Source: Chenggangzhangella methanolivorans
Lineage (GTDB): Bacteria; Pseudomonadota; Alphaproteobacteria; Rhizobiales; Methylopilaceae
Direction: 5' to 3'
DNA: 64,000 nt
NCBI RefSeq assembly: GCF_019797865.1
Contig: NZ_CP081869.1
Span: 1 to 64,000, forward strand
In this document: piece after piece, positions 21,014 through 29,457 of the stretch
Layout of the letters: every line of letters begins with the position of its first letter
Numbering within the stretch: position 1 is the first letter of the stretch
Notes under the pieces: generated by a model
What the model saw: only the letters and a program-made list of their open reading frames with translations
Told to the model about the DNA's origin: nothing
The model's database searches: none
Position numbers and translations under genes: made by a program

Positions 21014-21798
21014 CCTATGTACTGAGGCCTGAACCGCCGAAGCGCTCGTTCTTCGCAGGGGCGGCGCTGTCGCTCGCCTTCTTCGCGCTGCTTGTGACGC
21101 TCTACGCCGCCGCGCTGATCCGATTCCGCGCGATCGAGGCCTCGGCCGCGTTTCCGGCCTTTCTCGCAGGGCTCCTGCTCGCCGCGCTCGCAGTACCCCT
21201 TTCCCTTGTCGCCATGACCGTCGTCTGGCGGACGGGGCGCACGGGCGGCGTGCGGGCGTTGTTCGCGCTTCTGATCGCAGCCGCGACCCTCGCCGGGCCC
21301 GCTTACGTCGCAGGCGCAGGAGTGGCGGCGCCAGCGCTCACCGACGTCTCGACCGACCTCGTCGACCCGCCGCGCTTCGACAGGGCCCCGCGGGACCGAG
21401 CGCGCGTCGACCTCCCCGCCCCTGTCGCCATATCGCCCGCGCAGGCCGAGACGCAGCGCGCCGCCTATCCGGACCTCGCCTCTCTCCGCCTGCCGCTGCC
21501 GCCGGAGGAGGCGTCGAACCTTGCGATCGGCGTCGTCGAGGAACGCGGATGGCGCCTGCTCGGGCCGACGTCCTATCCGCGCGGCGGTCCCCCGACCGGC
21601 CGGATCGAGGCGGTGGCGCGCACGCCTTTGCTCGGCGTCTCCGACGACGTGTCGATCCGCATCCGCGCCGACGGCGACGGCTCGCGCGTCGACATGCGCT
21701 CCGCCTCCCGCTTCGGGACGCGCGATTTCGGGACCAACGCGGCGCGCATCAAGGCGTTCTTGGCCGACCTTGCGGCGGCCGCCAACGTCGCGCCCTGA
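21010..21798 (+). CDS. DUF1499 membrane-anchored protein
   Basis: A 262-aa protein with three hydrophobic segments in the first 110 residues, then a soluble domain ending DDVSIRIRADGDGSRVDMRSASRFGTRDFGTNAARI, the DUF1499 hallmark. Function is unknown. It is translated from an ATGA overlap with the M48 gene. The stop lies only 3 nt from the convergent MBL-fold gene, so the transcripts must overlap. Confidence 0.82.
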   Translation: MTYVLRPEPPKRSFFAGAALSLAFFALLVTLYAAALIRFRAIEASAAFPAFLAGLLLAALAVPLSLVAMTVVWRTGRTGGVRALFALLIAAATLAGPAYVAGAGVAAPALTDVSTDLVDPPRFDRAPRDRARVDLPAPVAISPAQAETQRAAYPDLASLRLPLPPEEASNLAIGVVEERGWRLLGPTSYPRGGPPTGRIEAVARTPLLGVSDDVSIRIRADGDGSRVDMRSASRFGTRDFGTNAARIKAFLADLAAAANVAP

Positions 21799-21801
21799 GC
21801 G

Positions 21802-22713
21802 TCAGGCGGGCCGATAGAGCCCATCGAGAAGCGCCGGCCCGTCGGTCGCGACGATTCCGCGCTCGACGAGATCCTCGAGATGGGCGAAGACCGAAAGCCC
21901 CGCGGCCTTCGCAAGCCGTGGATCGAGCCCGCGATAGAGCTCGGCGACGAGATCGGGAATGCGCCGCGGCCCCTCGGCGAGCCGGGCGCGGATCGCGGTT
22001 TCGCGCATCAGGCGATGGCCGAGGAGGTGGCGGGCGAAGGTCCTCGCGTTCCTGAGCGCCGGCCCGTGGCCCGGGAGGTAGAAGTCCTCCTCGCGCTCGA
22101 TCAGCTTTCGCAGGGAGGCGACGTAAGGCCCCATCGCCCCGTCGGGCGGCGCGACGATCGAGGTCGACCACGCCATGACGTGATCGCCCGACAGCAGCAG
22201 GCGGCTTTCCGGCAGCGCGAAGCACAGATGGTTCGCGGTGTGGCCGGGCGTCGCGACCGCGACCAGCGACCAGCCCGGTCCCGAAATCCCCTCGCCGTCC
22301 GCGAGCGCCTGGTCGGGCTGGTAGGCGAAGTGGACGCCGGCGTCGAGCGCGCCGGTCTCGCCGTCATGCAGGCGGCGGAAGCGAGCATGGGCCGCCGCCC
22401 CCACGATCGGCGCGCCGGTCGCCGCCGAGACCGCCGCCGCGCCTTCCGAATGGTCCATGTGGCTGTGCGTCACGACGACGTGGCTGACCGTCTCGCCGGA
22501 CACCGCCCCGAGCAGCCGCGCCCGGTGGCGGGCGTCGTCGGGACCGGGATCGACGATCGCCACCACGCCGCGGCCAACCACGTAGCTCGCGGTGCCGGTG
22601 AAGGTGAAGGGCGAGCCGTTCGGCGCCACGATCCGGCGGACGTTCTCGGCCACCTCCACCACCTCGCCGGGCGAGGCGTCATGCGTGGTGTCGAAGACCA
22701 GGTCGTCGGCCAT
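21802..22713 (-). CDS. MBL-fold metallo-hydrolase
   Basis: A 303-aa metallo-beta-lactamase-fold hydrolase. THSHMDHSEG is the HxHxDH metal motif, PGHTANH holds the fourth ligand His, SGDHVMAW the bridging Asp, and PGHGP the last His. The C-terminal winged region (LVAELYRGLDPRLAKAAGLSVFAHLEDLVERGIV) matches the LACTB2-like subgroup, which includes RNA or thioester hydrolases; the substrate is unknown. The frame is intact. Confidence 0.87.
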   Translation of the reverse strand: MADDLVFDTTHDASPGEVVEVAENVRRIVAPNGSPFTFTGTASYVVGRGVVAIVDPGPDDARHRARLLGAVSGETVSHVVVTHSHMDHSEGAAAVSAATGAPIVGAAAHARFRRLHDGETGALDAGVHFAYQPDQALADGEGISGPGWSLVAVATPGHTANHLCFALPESRLLLSGDHVMAWSTSIVAPPDGAMGPYVASLRKLIEREEDFYLPGHGPALRNARTFARHLLGHRLMRETAIRARLAEGPRRIPDLVAELYRGLDPRLAKAAGLSVFAHLEDLVERGIVATDGPALLDGLYRPA

Positions 22714-22793
22714 GCGAGCTCCCGAACGAGATCGGTTGCGGCGGGGCCGTCCCGCGGCTATCCATCCGATCCGTCGGCGCATTACGCCGTCGA

Positions 22794-22868
22794 TGGGGCG
22801 TAGCCAAGCGGTAAGGCAGGGGATTTTGATTCCCCCATGCGGAGGTTCGAATCCTCCCGCCCCAGCCA
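22794..22868 (+). tRNA. tRNA-Gln (anticodon UUG)
   Basis: A 75-nt cloverleaf with encoded CCA. Acceptor TGGGGCG pairs with CGCCCCA; anticodon stem GGGGA/TCCCC encloses loop TTTTGAT with anticodon TTG; T-arm GGAGG-TTCGAAT-CCTCC. Anticodon UUG reads Gln CAA/CAG. Confidence 0.97.
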
Positions 22869-23039
22869 ATCCAAGACGATCGACGCCAAAGCGCCTTCTG
22901 CCGGCGGCCGCAGATATTGCGCTATCGCAATGCAGTTAGCCTTATTCGCATTGTTGCGCTTCGTTGGCGTAATATCGACATGACGCCTAGAGCGACGGCC
23001 GACATATGAGCCGGCGCCGCTCATCCAAAGGAGAGCGTC

Positions 23040-23294
23040 ATGAAAAGCATCGTCTATGGTTTGGCGGCCCTGGCCGTCGCGAGCACCGCCGCCGTCGCGG
23101 ATCCCGTCACGCCCGCCACCATCACCGGTTATTCGGCCTCGGTCGCGGTCGCGCGCGGCGTCCCGCTCGACGGCTCGGCCAACGCATCGCTCGATCGCCG
23201 CGCGCCGCAGTTCCGCCAGTCGGCGGCCGACGACGCGACCGCTGGACGCCGCGTCCTGCGCGTCTCGAACGAGCGGACCGTCAGCGCGCGCTGA
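23040..23294 (+). CDS. Small secreted hypothetical protein
   Basis: 84 aa. A signal peptide (MKSIVYGLAALAVASTAAVA) is followed by about 64 polar residues rich in Ala, Arg and Ser. The start follows a good Shine-Dalgarno (AAAGGAGAG). I do not recognise a family. It is monocistronic, between tRNA-Gln and a hairpin. Confidence 0.65.
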   Translation: MKSIVYGLAALAVASTAAVADPVTPATITGYSASVAVARGVPLDGSANASLDRRAPQFRQSAADDATAGRRVLRVSNERTVSAR

Positions 23295-23301
23295 TGCGGT
23301 C

Positions 23302-23333
23302 TCCCGGCGACGGCGCGGAACGGCGCCGCCGCC
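23302..23333. terminator. Terminator hairpin between convergent genes
   Basis: A 13-bp GC stem (CCGGCGACGGCGC with GCGCCGCCGCCGG, one A/C mismatch) and 6-nt loop, between the small secreted protein gene and the convergent amidohydrolase gene. Confidence 0.6.
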
Positions 23334-23342
23334 GGTCTCAGC

Positions 23343-24563
23343 TCAAGGCCGGTTCAGAATCGGCCGCGGGCGCTCGAAGCTGACGCGCCCGCGCTTCAGT
23401 CCCCAGAGCGGTGCGGTGATCGAGGCGAAGGCCTCGTCGGCGTCCGCAGCGTCCATCACGACGAGATCCGCCGCCGCCCCGACGCGCAGGCCGTAGTCGC
23501 CGAGGTTCATGAAGCGCGCGGGGCTTTCGGTGACAAGGTCGAGGCACGCGCCGAAGCCTTCCGGCCCCACCTGCGCGACGTTGGCGTAGAGATTGGCCAT
23601 CCGCATCAGCGACAGATCCCCGAAGGGCGTGAAGGGGTTCTGGACGTTGTTGGTCGCGACCGAACAGGCGACGCCGTGCGCGGCGAGCTCATGGACGCGC
23701 GTCACGCCGCGGGGGCGGTCGGCGTCGCGGTCCCGCCCCATGAGGAAAAGGTCCGTGGCCGGCAACGCGGTCACCGCGACGCCTGCGTCCGCAAGGCGTC
23801 GCGCGGCGGCCTCGAACGCCTCGCGCGGCATGGCCGAGAGCTTGACGTGCCCGATCGCCACGCGTCCGCCCCTGCCCGTCTCGACCGTCTTGCGGCACAC
23901 CTCCTCGACCCATGAGGTCGCGGGATCGAGGTCGAAGTCGAGATGCAGGTCGAGGTCGACGTCGAACGCGCACGCGAGATCGAACAGGCGGTCGATCTGC
24001 GCGGAGGGATCGGAGTCGGTGTAGGGGCAGCCGCCCAGAAGATCGGCGCCGTCGCGCAAGGCTTCCACCAGCAGCTCTTCGCATCCAGGATCGTTGGTGA
24101 GCCCCTCCTGCGGAAACACGCAGAGCGACAGGTCGAGCGCCCAGGCGTAGTCGCGCTTCGCCTGCTTGAGCGCCCGGAAGCTTCTGAGGCCCGCGCGCGG
24201 ATCGACCTCCACATGGGTCCGCATCCGCGTGGTGCCGTGGCCGATCGCGCGGTCGAGGCAGGCGGCCGCCCTCGCCAGAACGTCGTCTTCGGTGAAGCCG
24301 CGCTTGAGCGCCGAGACGGCGGCGATCGCGCCTTTGAGGTCGCCATGGTCATGGCCGCAGCGGCCGAGCAGGCACGCCTTGTCGAGATGGACGTGGCTGT
24401 CGACGAAGCCCGGCAGCAGAAGCCGCCCCCCGGCGCTCCGGACCGGCGCGTCGGCCGCGATCTCGCGCTCGATCGCGACGATCCGCCCCGACGCGATCCC
24501 GATCGCCACGGGCTCGTCCCGCCCGCGAAGGCGAGCGTCGGTCACCACGAGGTCCAGATTCAT
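23343..24563 (-). CDS. Cytosine-deaminase-like amidohydrolase lacking usual catalytic residues
   Basis: A 406-aa amidohydrolase-superfamily protein. The first metal pair is present (DSHVHLDKA, His57/His59), and the fold resembles cytosine deaminase and AtzC. The usual HxDE is HLDF here, and the usual GTDN/DDV-type Asp before NPF.PFGD is ATNNVQNPFTPFGD. The general acid/base Glu and the metal-binding Asp therefore appear replaced by Phe and Asn. These substitutions recur in a proteobacterial subfamily as far as I recall, so they are probably native. Substrate unknown. The start at 24563 is chosen for GGAG 7 nt upstream. It is divergent from the next gene pair. Confidence 0.78.
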   Translation of the reverse strand: MNLDLVVTDARLRGRDEPVAIGIASGRIVAIEREIAADAPVRSAGGRLLLPGFVDSHVHLDKACLLGRCGHDHGDLKGAIAAVSALKRGFTEDDVLARAAACLDRAIGHGTTRMRTHVEVDPRAGLRSFRALKQAKRDYAWALDLSLCVFPQEGLTNDPGCEELLVEALRDGADLLGGCPYTDSDPSAQIDRLFDLACAFDVDLDLHLDFDLDPATSWVEEVCRKTVETGRGGRVAIGHVKLSAMPREAFEAAARRLADAGVAVTALPATDLFLMGRDRDADRPRGVTRVHELAAHGVACSVATNNVQNPFTPFGDLSLMRMANLYANVAQVGPEGFGACLDLVTESPARFMNLGDYGLRVGAAADLVVMDAADADEAFASITAPLWGLKRGRVSFERPRPILNRP

Positions 24564-24654
24564 TTTGGTCTCCGCCTGCTCCGGTTCGGCGTGCATCATG
24601 CATCGCGATCGGCCTATGCTCGCAACGTCCGCAGCTTCAGGGGACCCTCATACG

Positions 24655-25056
24655 ATGTCCGACGACTTGCCGCCCGACGCCGCGCTGGTGCGCGATTTCC
24701 TGGAAGCCTCGATGGCGCCGGACCCCGACCGGGCCGCGACCTTCATGGCCCCGGACGTCGAGATCACCTTCACGGGCGGGCGCAAGTTCAGCCATCCGAG
24801 CGGCACGACCGGCGTCAACGCCCGCCGCTACAAATGGGTGAAGAAGCGCCTTGGCCGGTTCGACGTCGCGCCGGGCGACGGCGAGACGGTGGTCTACAGC
24901 GTCGGCACGCTCTACGGCGAGTGGCCGGACGGCGAGCCGTTCGAGGGCAACCGCTATGTCGACCGCTACGTGGTGCGCGACGGCAAGATCGTGACGATGG
25001 ACGTCTGGAACGACAGCGCCGAGCGCATCCTCGTGCGTAAAGGCATCGACGCCTGA
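24655..25056 (+). CDS. SnoaL/NTF2-like protein
   Basis: A 133-aa alpha+beta-barrel (NTF2-like) protein. It begins with a helix (ALVRDFLEASMAPDPDRAATFMAPDVEITFTGG) and ends with the typical strand pair (YVDRYVVRDGKIVTMDVWNDSAERIL). Such folds serve as small isomerases, cyclases or binding proteins; no catalytic assignment is possible. Its TGA overlaps the probable start of the following amidohydrolase gene, suggesting an operon. Confidence 0.75.
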   Translation: MSDDLPPDAALVRDFLEASMAPDPDRAATFMAPDVEITFTGGRKFSHPSGTTGVNARRYKWVKKRLGRFDVAPGDGETVVYSVGTLYGEWPDGEPFEGNRYVDRYVVRDGKIVTMDVWNDSAERILVRKGIDA

Positions 25057-26496
25057 GCGCCGCGTCCGAAGTCGCCGTCTCGGCGCTGTTCGACGGCGCG
25101 ACGCTGCGCACGGACGTCGCGCTGCGCCACGAGGACGGGATCATCGTCGCGATCGAGCCGCTCGACGGCCCGGCGCCCGGCCCGCGGAGGCTGGCGATCC
25201 CGGCGCTCGTCAACGCGCACGACCACGCGCGGCCGCTGTCCTCCAACTCGTTCGGCGCGGCGTTCACGCCGCTCGAGTCGTGGCTGCCGCGCACGATCTT
25301 CGCGACCCCGCCCGACCCCTATCTCGCCGCCCTCGCCCCGCTCGCCCGCGCGGCGCGGAGCGGCTGCGGGGCCGTGATGGTGCATTACACGCGGCCGAGC
25401 GGGACCATGCCGATCGTCGAAGAAGCCCGGGCGATCGCGAAGGCCGCCGCCGACGTCGGCGTGCGGATCGCCTTCGCGCCGGCCGTCAAGGACATGAACC
25501 CGCTGGTCTATGGCGACGAGACCGAGGTTCTGGACGCCCTGCCCGAAGCGACGCGCGCGCTGTTCCGCGAGACATTCGTGCGGCCGCCGACGAGCCCCGA
25601 AAGCTATCTTGCGCTCGTCGACGAGCTCGCGGAGGCGATCTCGGGCCCGTTCGTCGACGTCCAGTACGGGCCGGCCGGCCCGCAATGGTGCTCGCCAGCG
25701 CTCCTCGAGGCGATCGCTGAGGCGTCGGCGCGCACGGGACGGCGCGTCCACATGCATCTGCTCGAGACCGAGCGGCAGCGCCTCTGGGCCGACAGCGCGC
25801 ATCCGGACGGGATCGCGCCGTTTCTCGACGGGCTTGGACTGCTGTCGGAGCGCCTGACGCTCGCCCATTGCGTCTGCGCCCGCCCCGACGAACTCGACCT
25901 CATCGCGGCTTCGGGCGCCCGCATCGTCACCAACTTCAGCTCCAACATGCATCTGCGCTCAGGCCTCGGGCCGATCGCCGAGGCCCATCGGCGGGGCGTG
26001 CGCGTCGCCGTCGGCGTCGACGGCGCGGCGCTCGACGAGGACGACGACATTCTGCGCGAGATGCGCCTCGTCCATGGCGTGCACGCAGGCTCCGGCCTTT
26101 ACGCGAACTGGACGCCTGCGGAGTTTCTGGCGCTCGCCGTCGCGTCCGGCCGCGCCGCCGTCGGCGCGCCCGGCGACGGGGCTCGCGCCCGGGCGGCCCG
26201 CGGATTTCTGCGTGCTCGACCTCGACGCGCTCGACCGTGACGCGGTCATGCCGGTCGACCCGCTCGATCTTCTGTTCGCGCGCGCGACCGCCAGCCATCT
26301 CCGCGAGCTGGTCGTGGCGGGCCGCAGCGTCGTCTCGGACGGCAAGCTGACGAGCGTCGATCTCGACGGCGCGGAGGCCGAGCTGCGGGCCCGGTTCCGC
26401 CAGGACGTCGGACGCTACGCCGAGCTCGACCGCGGCTGGCCGTGCTTTGACGCCGCGCTGCGCCACTGGTTCCAGGGCTGCGCGGGCTGCGGATGA
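25053..26496 (+). CDS. COG0402-type amidohydrolase/deaminase
   Basis: About 480 aa; amidohydrolase superfamily, chlorohydrolase/guanine-deaminase-like branch. The metal-binding set is complete: NAHDH (HxH), HMHLLET, TLAHC and VGVDGAALDEDDD. One extra G near 26172 breaks the frame before ATGLAPGRPADFCVLDL. No ATG, GTG or TTG occurs between the in-frame stop at 25038 and residues clearly belonging to the domain. The only candidate is CTG at 25053, overlapping the upstream stop as CTGA, so the start is uncertain. Likely substrate: an aminated N-heterocycle (inference). Confidence 0.78.
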
Positions 26497-26657
26497 CGTC
26501 CTAGCGCCTTGCGGCCAAAGCCTCCGTCGTTCGGCGGCGACAGTCGCCGTGGGAGCGCCCTACCCGGTCAGGACCAGTCTTCCGGCGCAGTCGGCAGAGG
26601 AACGTTTTCCGATGTCGCGCTCGATTAGGATCTGCGCACGAATAAGGCGGCGAACGC

Positions 26658-27146
26658 CTATTCTTCAGGCATCCGGACGGCGTCGCGCGCCTCGTTGGCG
26701 AGCACGACGCGCTCCAGCAGGCGCATGAAGGTCGCCTGCTCGGATCTGCTCAGTTTCGAGATGGTCTGCTCATGCGCCGCGCGCGCCGGCTCGCGGATCC
26801 GTTCGAGCAGGTCCGCGCCTTCCGCCGTCATCCTGCACTCCTGCGAACGCCGGTCCCGCTCGGAGGTCACGCGCTGGATGAGTCCCCGGCTTTCGAGGCG
26901 TTTCAGGCCGCCTGTGGTGGTGGTGCGGTCCAGGGCGACGAGACGCGCCAGCGTCGACTGGTCGGCCGTTCCGCACTCCGCGAGCGCCGTCAGCAGGCTG
27001 TATTGCAGCGGCGTGATCCGGAATTCGGCGCAAAGCTCCATGAACAGGCCCACATGGATCTGGTGAAGCCGCCGCGCGAGAAATCCTGGCCGCCCGGCGA
27101 GCGGCCAGGATTCCTTGGAATCTCTCGAATTTTCATCGTCCGCCAT
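26658..27146 (-). CDS. MarR-family regulator of the 27286-42860 operon
   Basis: A 162-aa winged-helix regulator. LCAEFRITPLQYSLLTALAECG, DQSTLARLVALDRTTTTGGLKRLESRGLIQR and VTSERDRRSQECRMTAEG are the MarR wHTH and wing. The start at 27146 follows GAGGAG. It is divergently transcribed from a long catabolic operon, with a 16-bp palindrome in the shared 139-bp gap. MarR proteins usually repress until a small, often aromatic, ligand binds, and that fits a local catabolic switch. Confidence 0.88.
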   Translation of the reverse strand: MADDENSRDSKESWPLAGRPGFLARRLHQIHVGLFMELCAEFRITPLQYSLLTALAECGTADQSTLARLVALDRTTTTGGLKRLESRGLIQRVTSERDRRSQECRMTAEGADLLERIREPARAAHEQTISKLSRSEQATFMRLLERVVLANEARDAVRMPEE

Positions 27147-27196
27147 TGATCCGCTTCGCTCCTCTGGCCGGCCCTCGGTCGAGCCGACGCCCGCTT

Positions 27197-27213
27197 CTGG
27201 CATGCCGCGTGCA
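27197..27213 (+). promoter_or_regulatory. Putative sigma-54 promoter for the 27286 operon
   Basis: CTGGCATGCCGCGTGCA matches 11 of 14 informative positions of YTGGCACGRNNNTTGCW and keeps the essential GG-N10-GC spacing. The predicted start of transcription falls near 27224, at the edge of the MarR palindrome. Confidence 0.5.
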
Positions 27214-27222
27214 TACGAAATT

Positions 27223-27238
27223 GCGAAGCATACTTCGC
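27223..27238. promoter_or_regulatory. Putative MarR operator
   Basis: Perfect inverted repeat GCGAAG-CATA-CTTCGC between the divergent MarR and amidohydrolase starts, about 48 bp upstream of the latter. It overlaps the predicted transcription start, as expected for a repressor site. Confidence 0.65.
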
Positions 27239-27285
27239 TTTTTCGCCTGCGCTGCAAGACGCGGGCCGCGTCACGGAGGACCACA

Positions 27286-28572
27286 ATGGCGGAAGCCCCC
27301 GGCTACGATCTGCTGCTCAAGGGCGGCAGGGTGATCTGCCCGGCCAGCGGGATCGACGGCGTCCGCGACGTCGCCGTGAAGGCGGGGAAGATCGCCGCCG
27401 TCGAGGAGGCGATCCTTCCGAGCGCCGCGCGCGAAGTCGTCAACGTGGCGGACAAGCTCGTTCTGCCGGGCATGATCGACACCCACGGCCACGTCTACCA
27501 GTACGTCACCGGCCGCTTCGGGCTCGAGCCCGACATGGTCGGCGTGCGTTCGGGCGTCACCACGGTGATCGACCAGGGCGGCCCGTCCTGCATGACGCTG
27601 CCGGGGTTCCGCAAGTTCATCGCCGAGCCCGCCGAGACCAACGTGCTGGCGTTCCTCTCCGCCTATCTCGTCGGCGGCCTCGAGGGCCACTTCTACCCCA
27701 ACCTCTACCAGCCCGACTGCGTCGACATCGAAGCGACCGTGCGCTCGGCGAGCGCCAATCGCGACATCGTCCGCGGCATCAAGGGCCACGCCGAAATCGG
27801 CGGTTTCGCGCGCTGGGGCATCAGGGTGATGGAGATGGCGGCCGAGATCGCCCGCCGCTCGGAAGTGCCGCTCTACGTCCATTTCGGCCAGCTCTGGGGA
27901 CTGCCCGAGCATGGCGTCAACGGCGAGGACGCCGACACCATTCTCGAGCGCGTCATTCCGCTGCTCAAGGAGGGCGACGTGCTCGCCCATCCGTTCACCC
28001 GCCATCCGGGCGGCTTCGTGAACCGCGAGGGCGAGCTGCACCACGTCATCCAGGCGGCGATCGACCGCGGCCTGAAGGTCGACGTCGGCCATGGGAGCCA
28101 CTTCTCCTACCGCCTCGCCAAGCAGGCGCTTGCGGCCGGCGTCGTGCCCCACACGCTCGGCGCCGACATGCACGGCTACAACACGCAGGTGCCGGAGATC
28201 CCGGTCCCGCTCGGCACGCCGGAAGAGCATGAGGACGACGAGAACCACCCCTTCAAGGGCCAGGCGCGCTTCAGCCTGACCCAGGCCATGAGCTCGATGA
28301 TGACGCTCGGCCTCGACCTCGAATACGTGGTCAAGATGGTGACCACCCATCCGGCCAAGATGCTGCAGATGGAGGATTCTCTGGGCTCGCTCGCCGTCGG
28401 CCGCACGGCGGACGTCTCGGTGCTCGACGACGTCCGCGGCCGCTTCGTGCTGCGCGACAACGAGGACCATCGCGTCATCGCCGAGCGCCTGCTGCAGCCG
28501 GCCTTCTGCCTGCGCAAGGGCAAGAAGATCGACTCGGACTCGCCGATCCTCCCGCAGGCGATCGCCGCGTGA
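27286..28572 (+). CDS. Amidohydrolase/deacetylase-family metallohydrolase (dihydroorotase-like)
   Basis: A 428-aa binuclear amidohydrolase of the COG3964-like group, often misannotated as dihydroorotase. All ligands are visible: His67 and His69 (DTHGHV), the bridging Lys166 (RGIKGHA), His199 (YVHF), His235 (AHPF) and Asp294 (GADMHG). Members cleave N-acyl or ester bonds or cyclic amides; the substrate here is unknown. The start follows GGAGGACC. It is the first gene of a 15.6-kb unit and overlaps the next gene as GTGA. A second, distant member of the group lies at 44660-45841. Confidence 0.85.
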   Translation: MAEAPGYDLLLKGGRVICPASGIDGVRDVAVKAGKIAAVEEAILPSAAREVVNVADKLVLPGMIDTHGHVYQYVTGRFGLEPDMVGVRSGVTTVIDQGGPSCMTLPGFRKFIAEPAETNVLAFLSAYLVGGLEGHFYPNLYQPDCVDIEATVRSASANRDIVRGIKGHAEIGGFARWGIRVMEMAAEIARRSEVPLYVHFGQLWGLPEHGVNGEDADTILERVIPLLKEGDVLAHPFTRHPGGFVNREGELHHVIQAAIDRGLKVDVGHGSHFSYRLAKQALAAGVVPHTLGADMHGYNTQVPEIPVPLGTPEEHEDDENHPFKGQARFSLTQAMSSMMTLGLDLEYVVKMVTTHPAKMLQMEDSLGSLAVGRTADVSVLDDVRGRFVLRDNEDHRVIAERLLQPAFCLRKGKKIDSDSPILPQAIAA

Positions 28573-29457
28573 GCGACATGGCCGCGGCTCCTGCCCCGCT
28601 GGCGGGGCCATCCCCGCAGGATGTCTGGGAGACGCTCTCCCAGGCGGAACGCGACGCCGCGTACAACAACAACGCGGCGGTCGCCAACAGCGCGGAGCTG
28701 GTCGCCGAGCGCGACCGGCTGGCGGCCGAATTCCGTTCGGCGAACGGCTCGAAGCTCGACCTGAAATACGGCCCGAAGCCCGCAACCGGATCGACGTCTA
28801 CCGCTCCGCGGATCGCGACGCCCCCTGCCTCGTCTTCATTCATGGCGGCTATTGGCAAAAGAATTCGCGCGAGGTCTTCGCGCATTACGCCGAAGGCGCG
28901 CTCGCGGCCGGATGGTCGGTCGCGATGCCGAGCCACACGCTGGCCCCCGAGGCGAGCCTCACCGAGATCGTCGCGGAGCTCGGCGAGGCGCTCGACTGGA
29001 TCGCCCGCGAGGGCCGCCAGCACGGGCTGAACGGCCCGGTCGTGCTCGCCGGCTGGTCGGCGGGCGGGCACCTCACCGCAATGCTGCTCGGCCATTCGGC
29101 GGTTAAAGCGGGGCTCGCCGTCTCGGGCGTCTACGAGCTCGGGCCGATCCGCGACACCTTCCTCAACGCCGCGCTGAAGCTGACCGACAAGGAGATCACG
29201 ACGCTGTCGCCGCTCTCGCTGCCGGTCGTCACAAAGCCGATGGCGATCGCCTACGGGACGGCGGAAGTCCCGGCGCTCGTCCGCGACAGCCGCGCGCTCC
29301 ACGCGAAACGCTCTGAAGCCGGCGCCGGCGGTCCGCTGATCGCCATCGAAGGCGCGGACCACTTCACCATCCTCGACGAGTTCCGATCTGCCGACGGCGC
29401 GCTTGTGAAGGCGCGCTCGCGATCCTCGCCGAAGCCAAGTCCCGGGCGGCGGCATGA
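28569..29457 (+). CDS. Alpha/beta hydrolase, kynurenine-formamidase-like
   Basis: About 296 aa after correction. The oxyanion motif IHGGYWQ, the nucleophile elbow GWSAGGH (GxSxG) and the C-terminal ADHFTI with the catalytic His resemble BNA7/arylformamidase-type hydrolases. Such enzymes split formamide or amide bonds, in keeping with the neighbouring amidases. Two bases are missing, in the C run at 28779-28781 (before RNRIDVYRS) and near 29412 (VKAALAILAEAK). The GTG start overlaps the upstream stop, and the stop overlaps the next ATG (ATGA): tight translational coupling. Confidence 0.83.

Noticed and set aside
24586..24602. Sigma-54 promoter upstream of the SnoaL-like gene (CGGCGTGCATCATGCA)
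   Set aside because: GG-N10-GC spacing is present but several core positions mismatch (TCGGCGT); too weak beside the other candidates. A small TGCAT-C-ATGCA palindrome here is also too short to call.
27286..28572. Dihydroorotase
   Set aside because: Metal ligands fit, but the overall sequence and catabolic context fit the amidohydrolase/deacetylase group, which is known to be misannotated this way.
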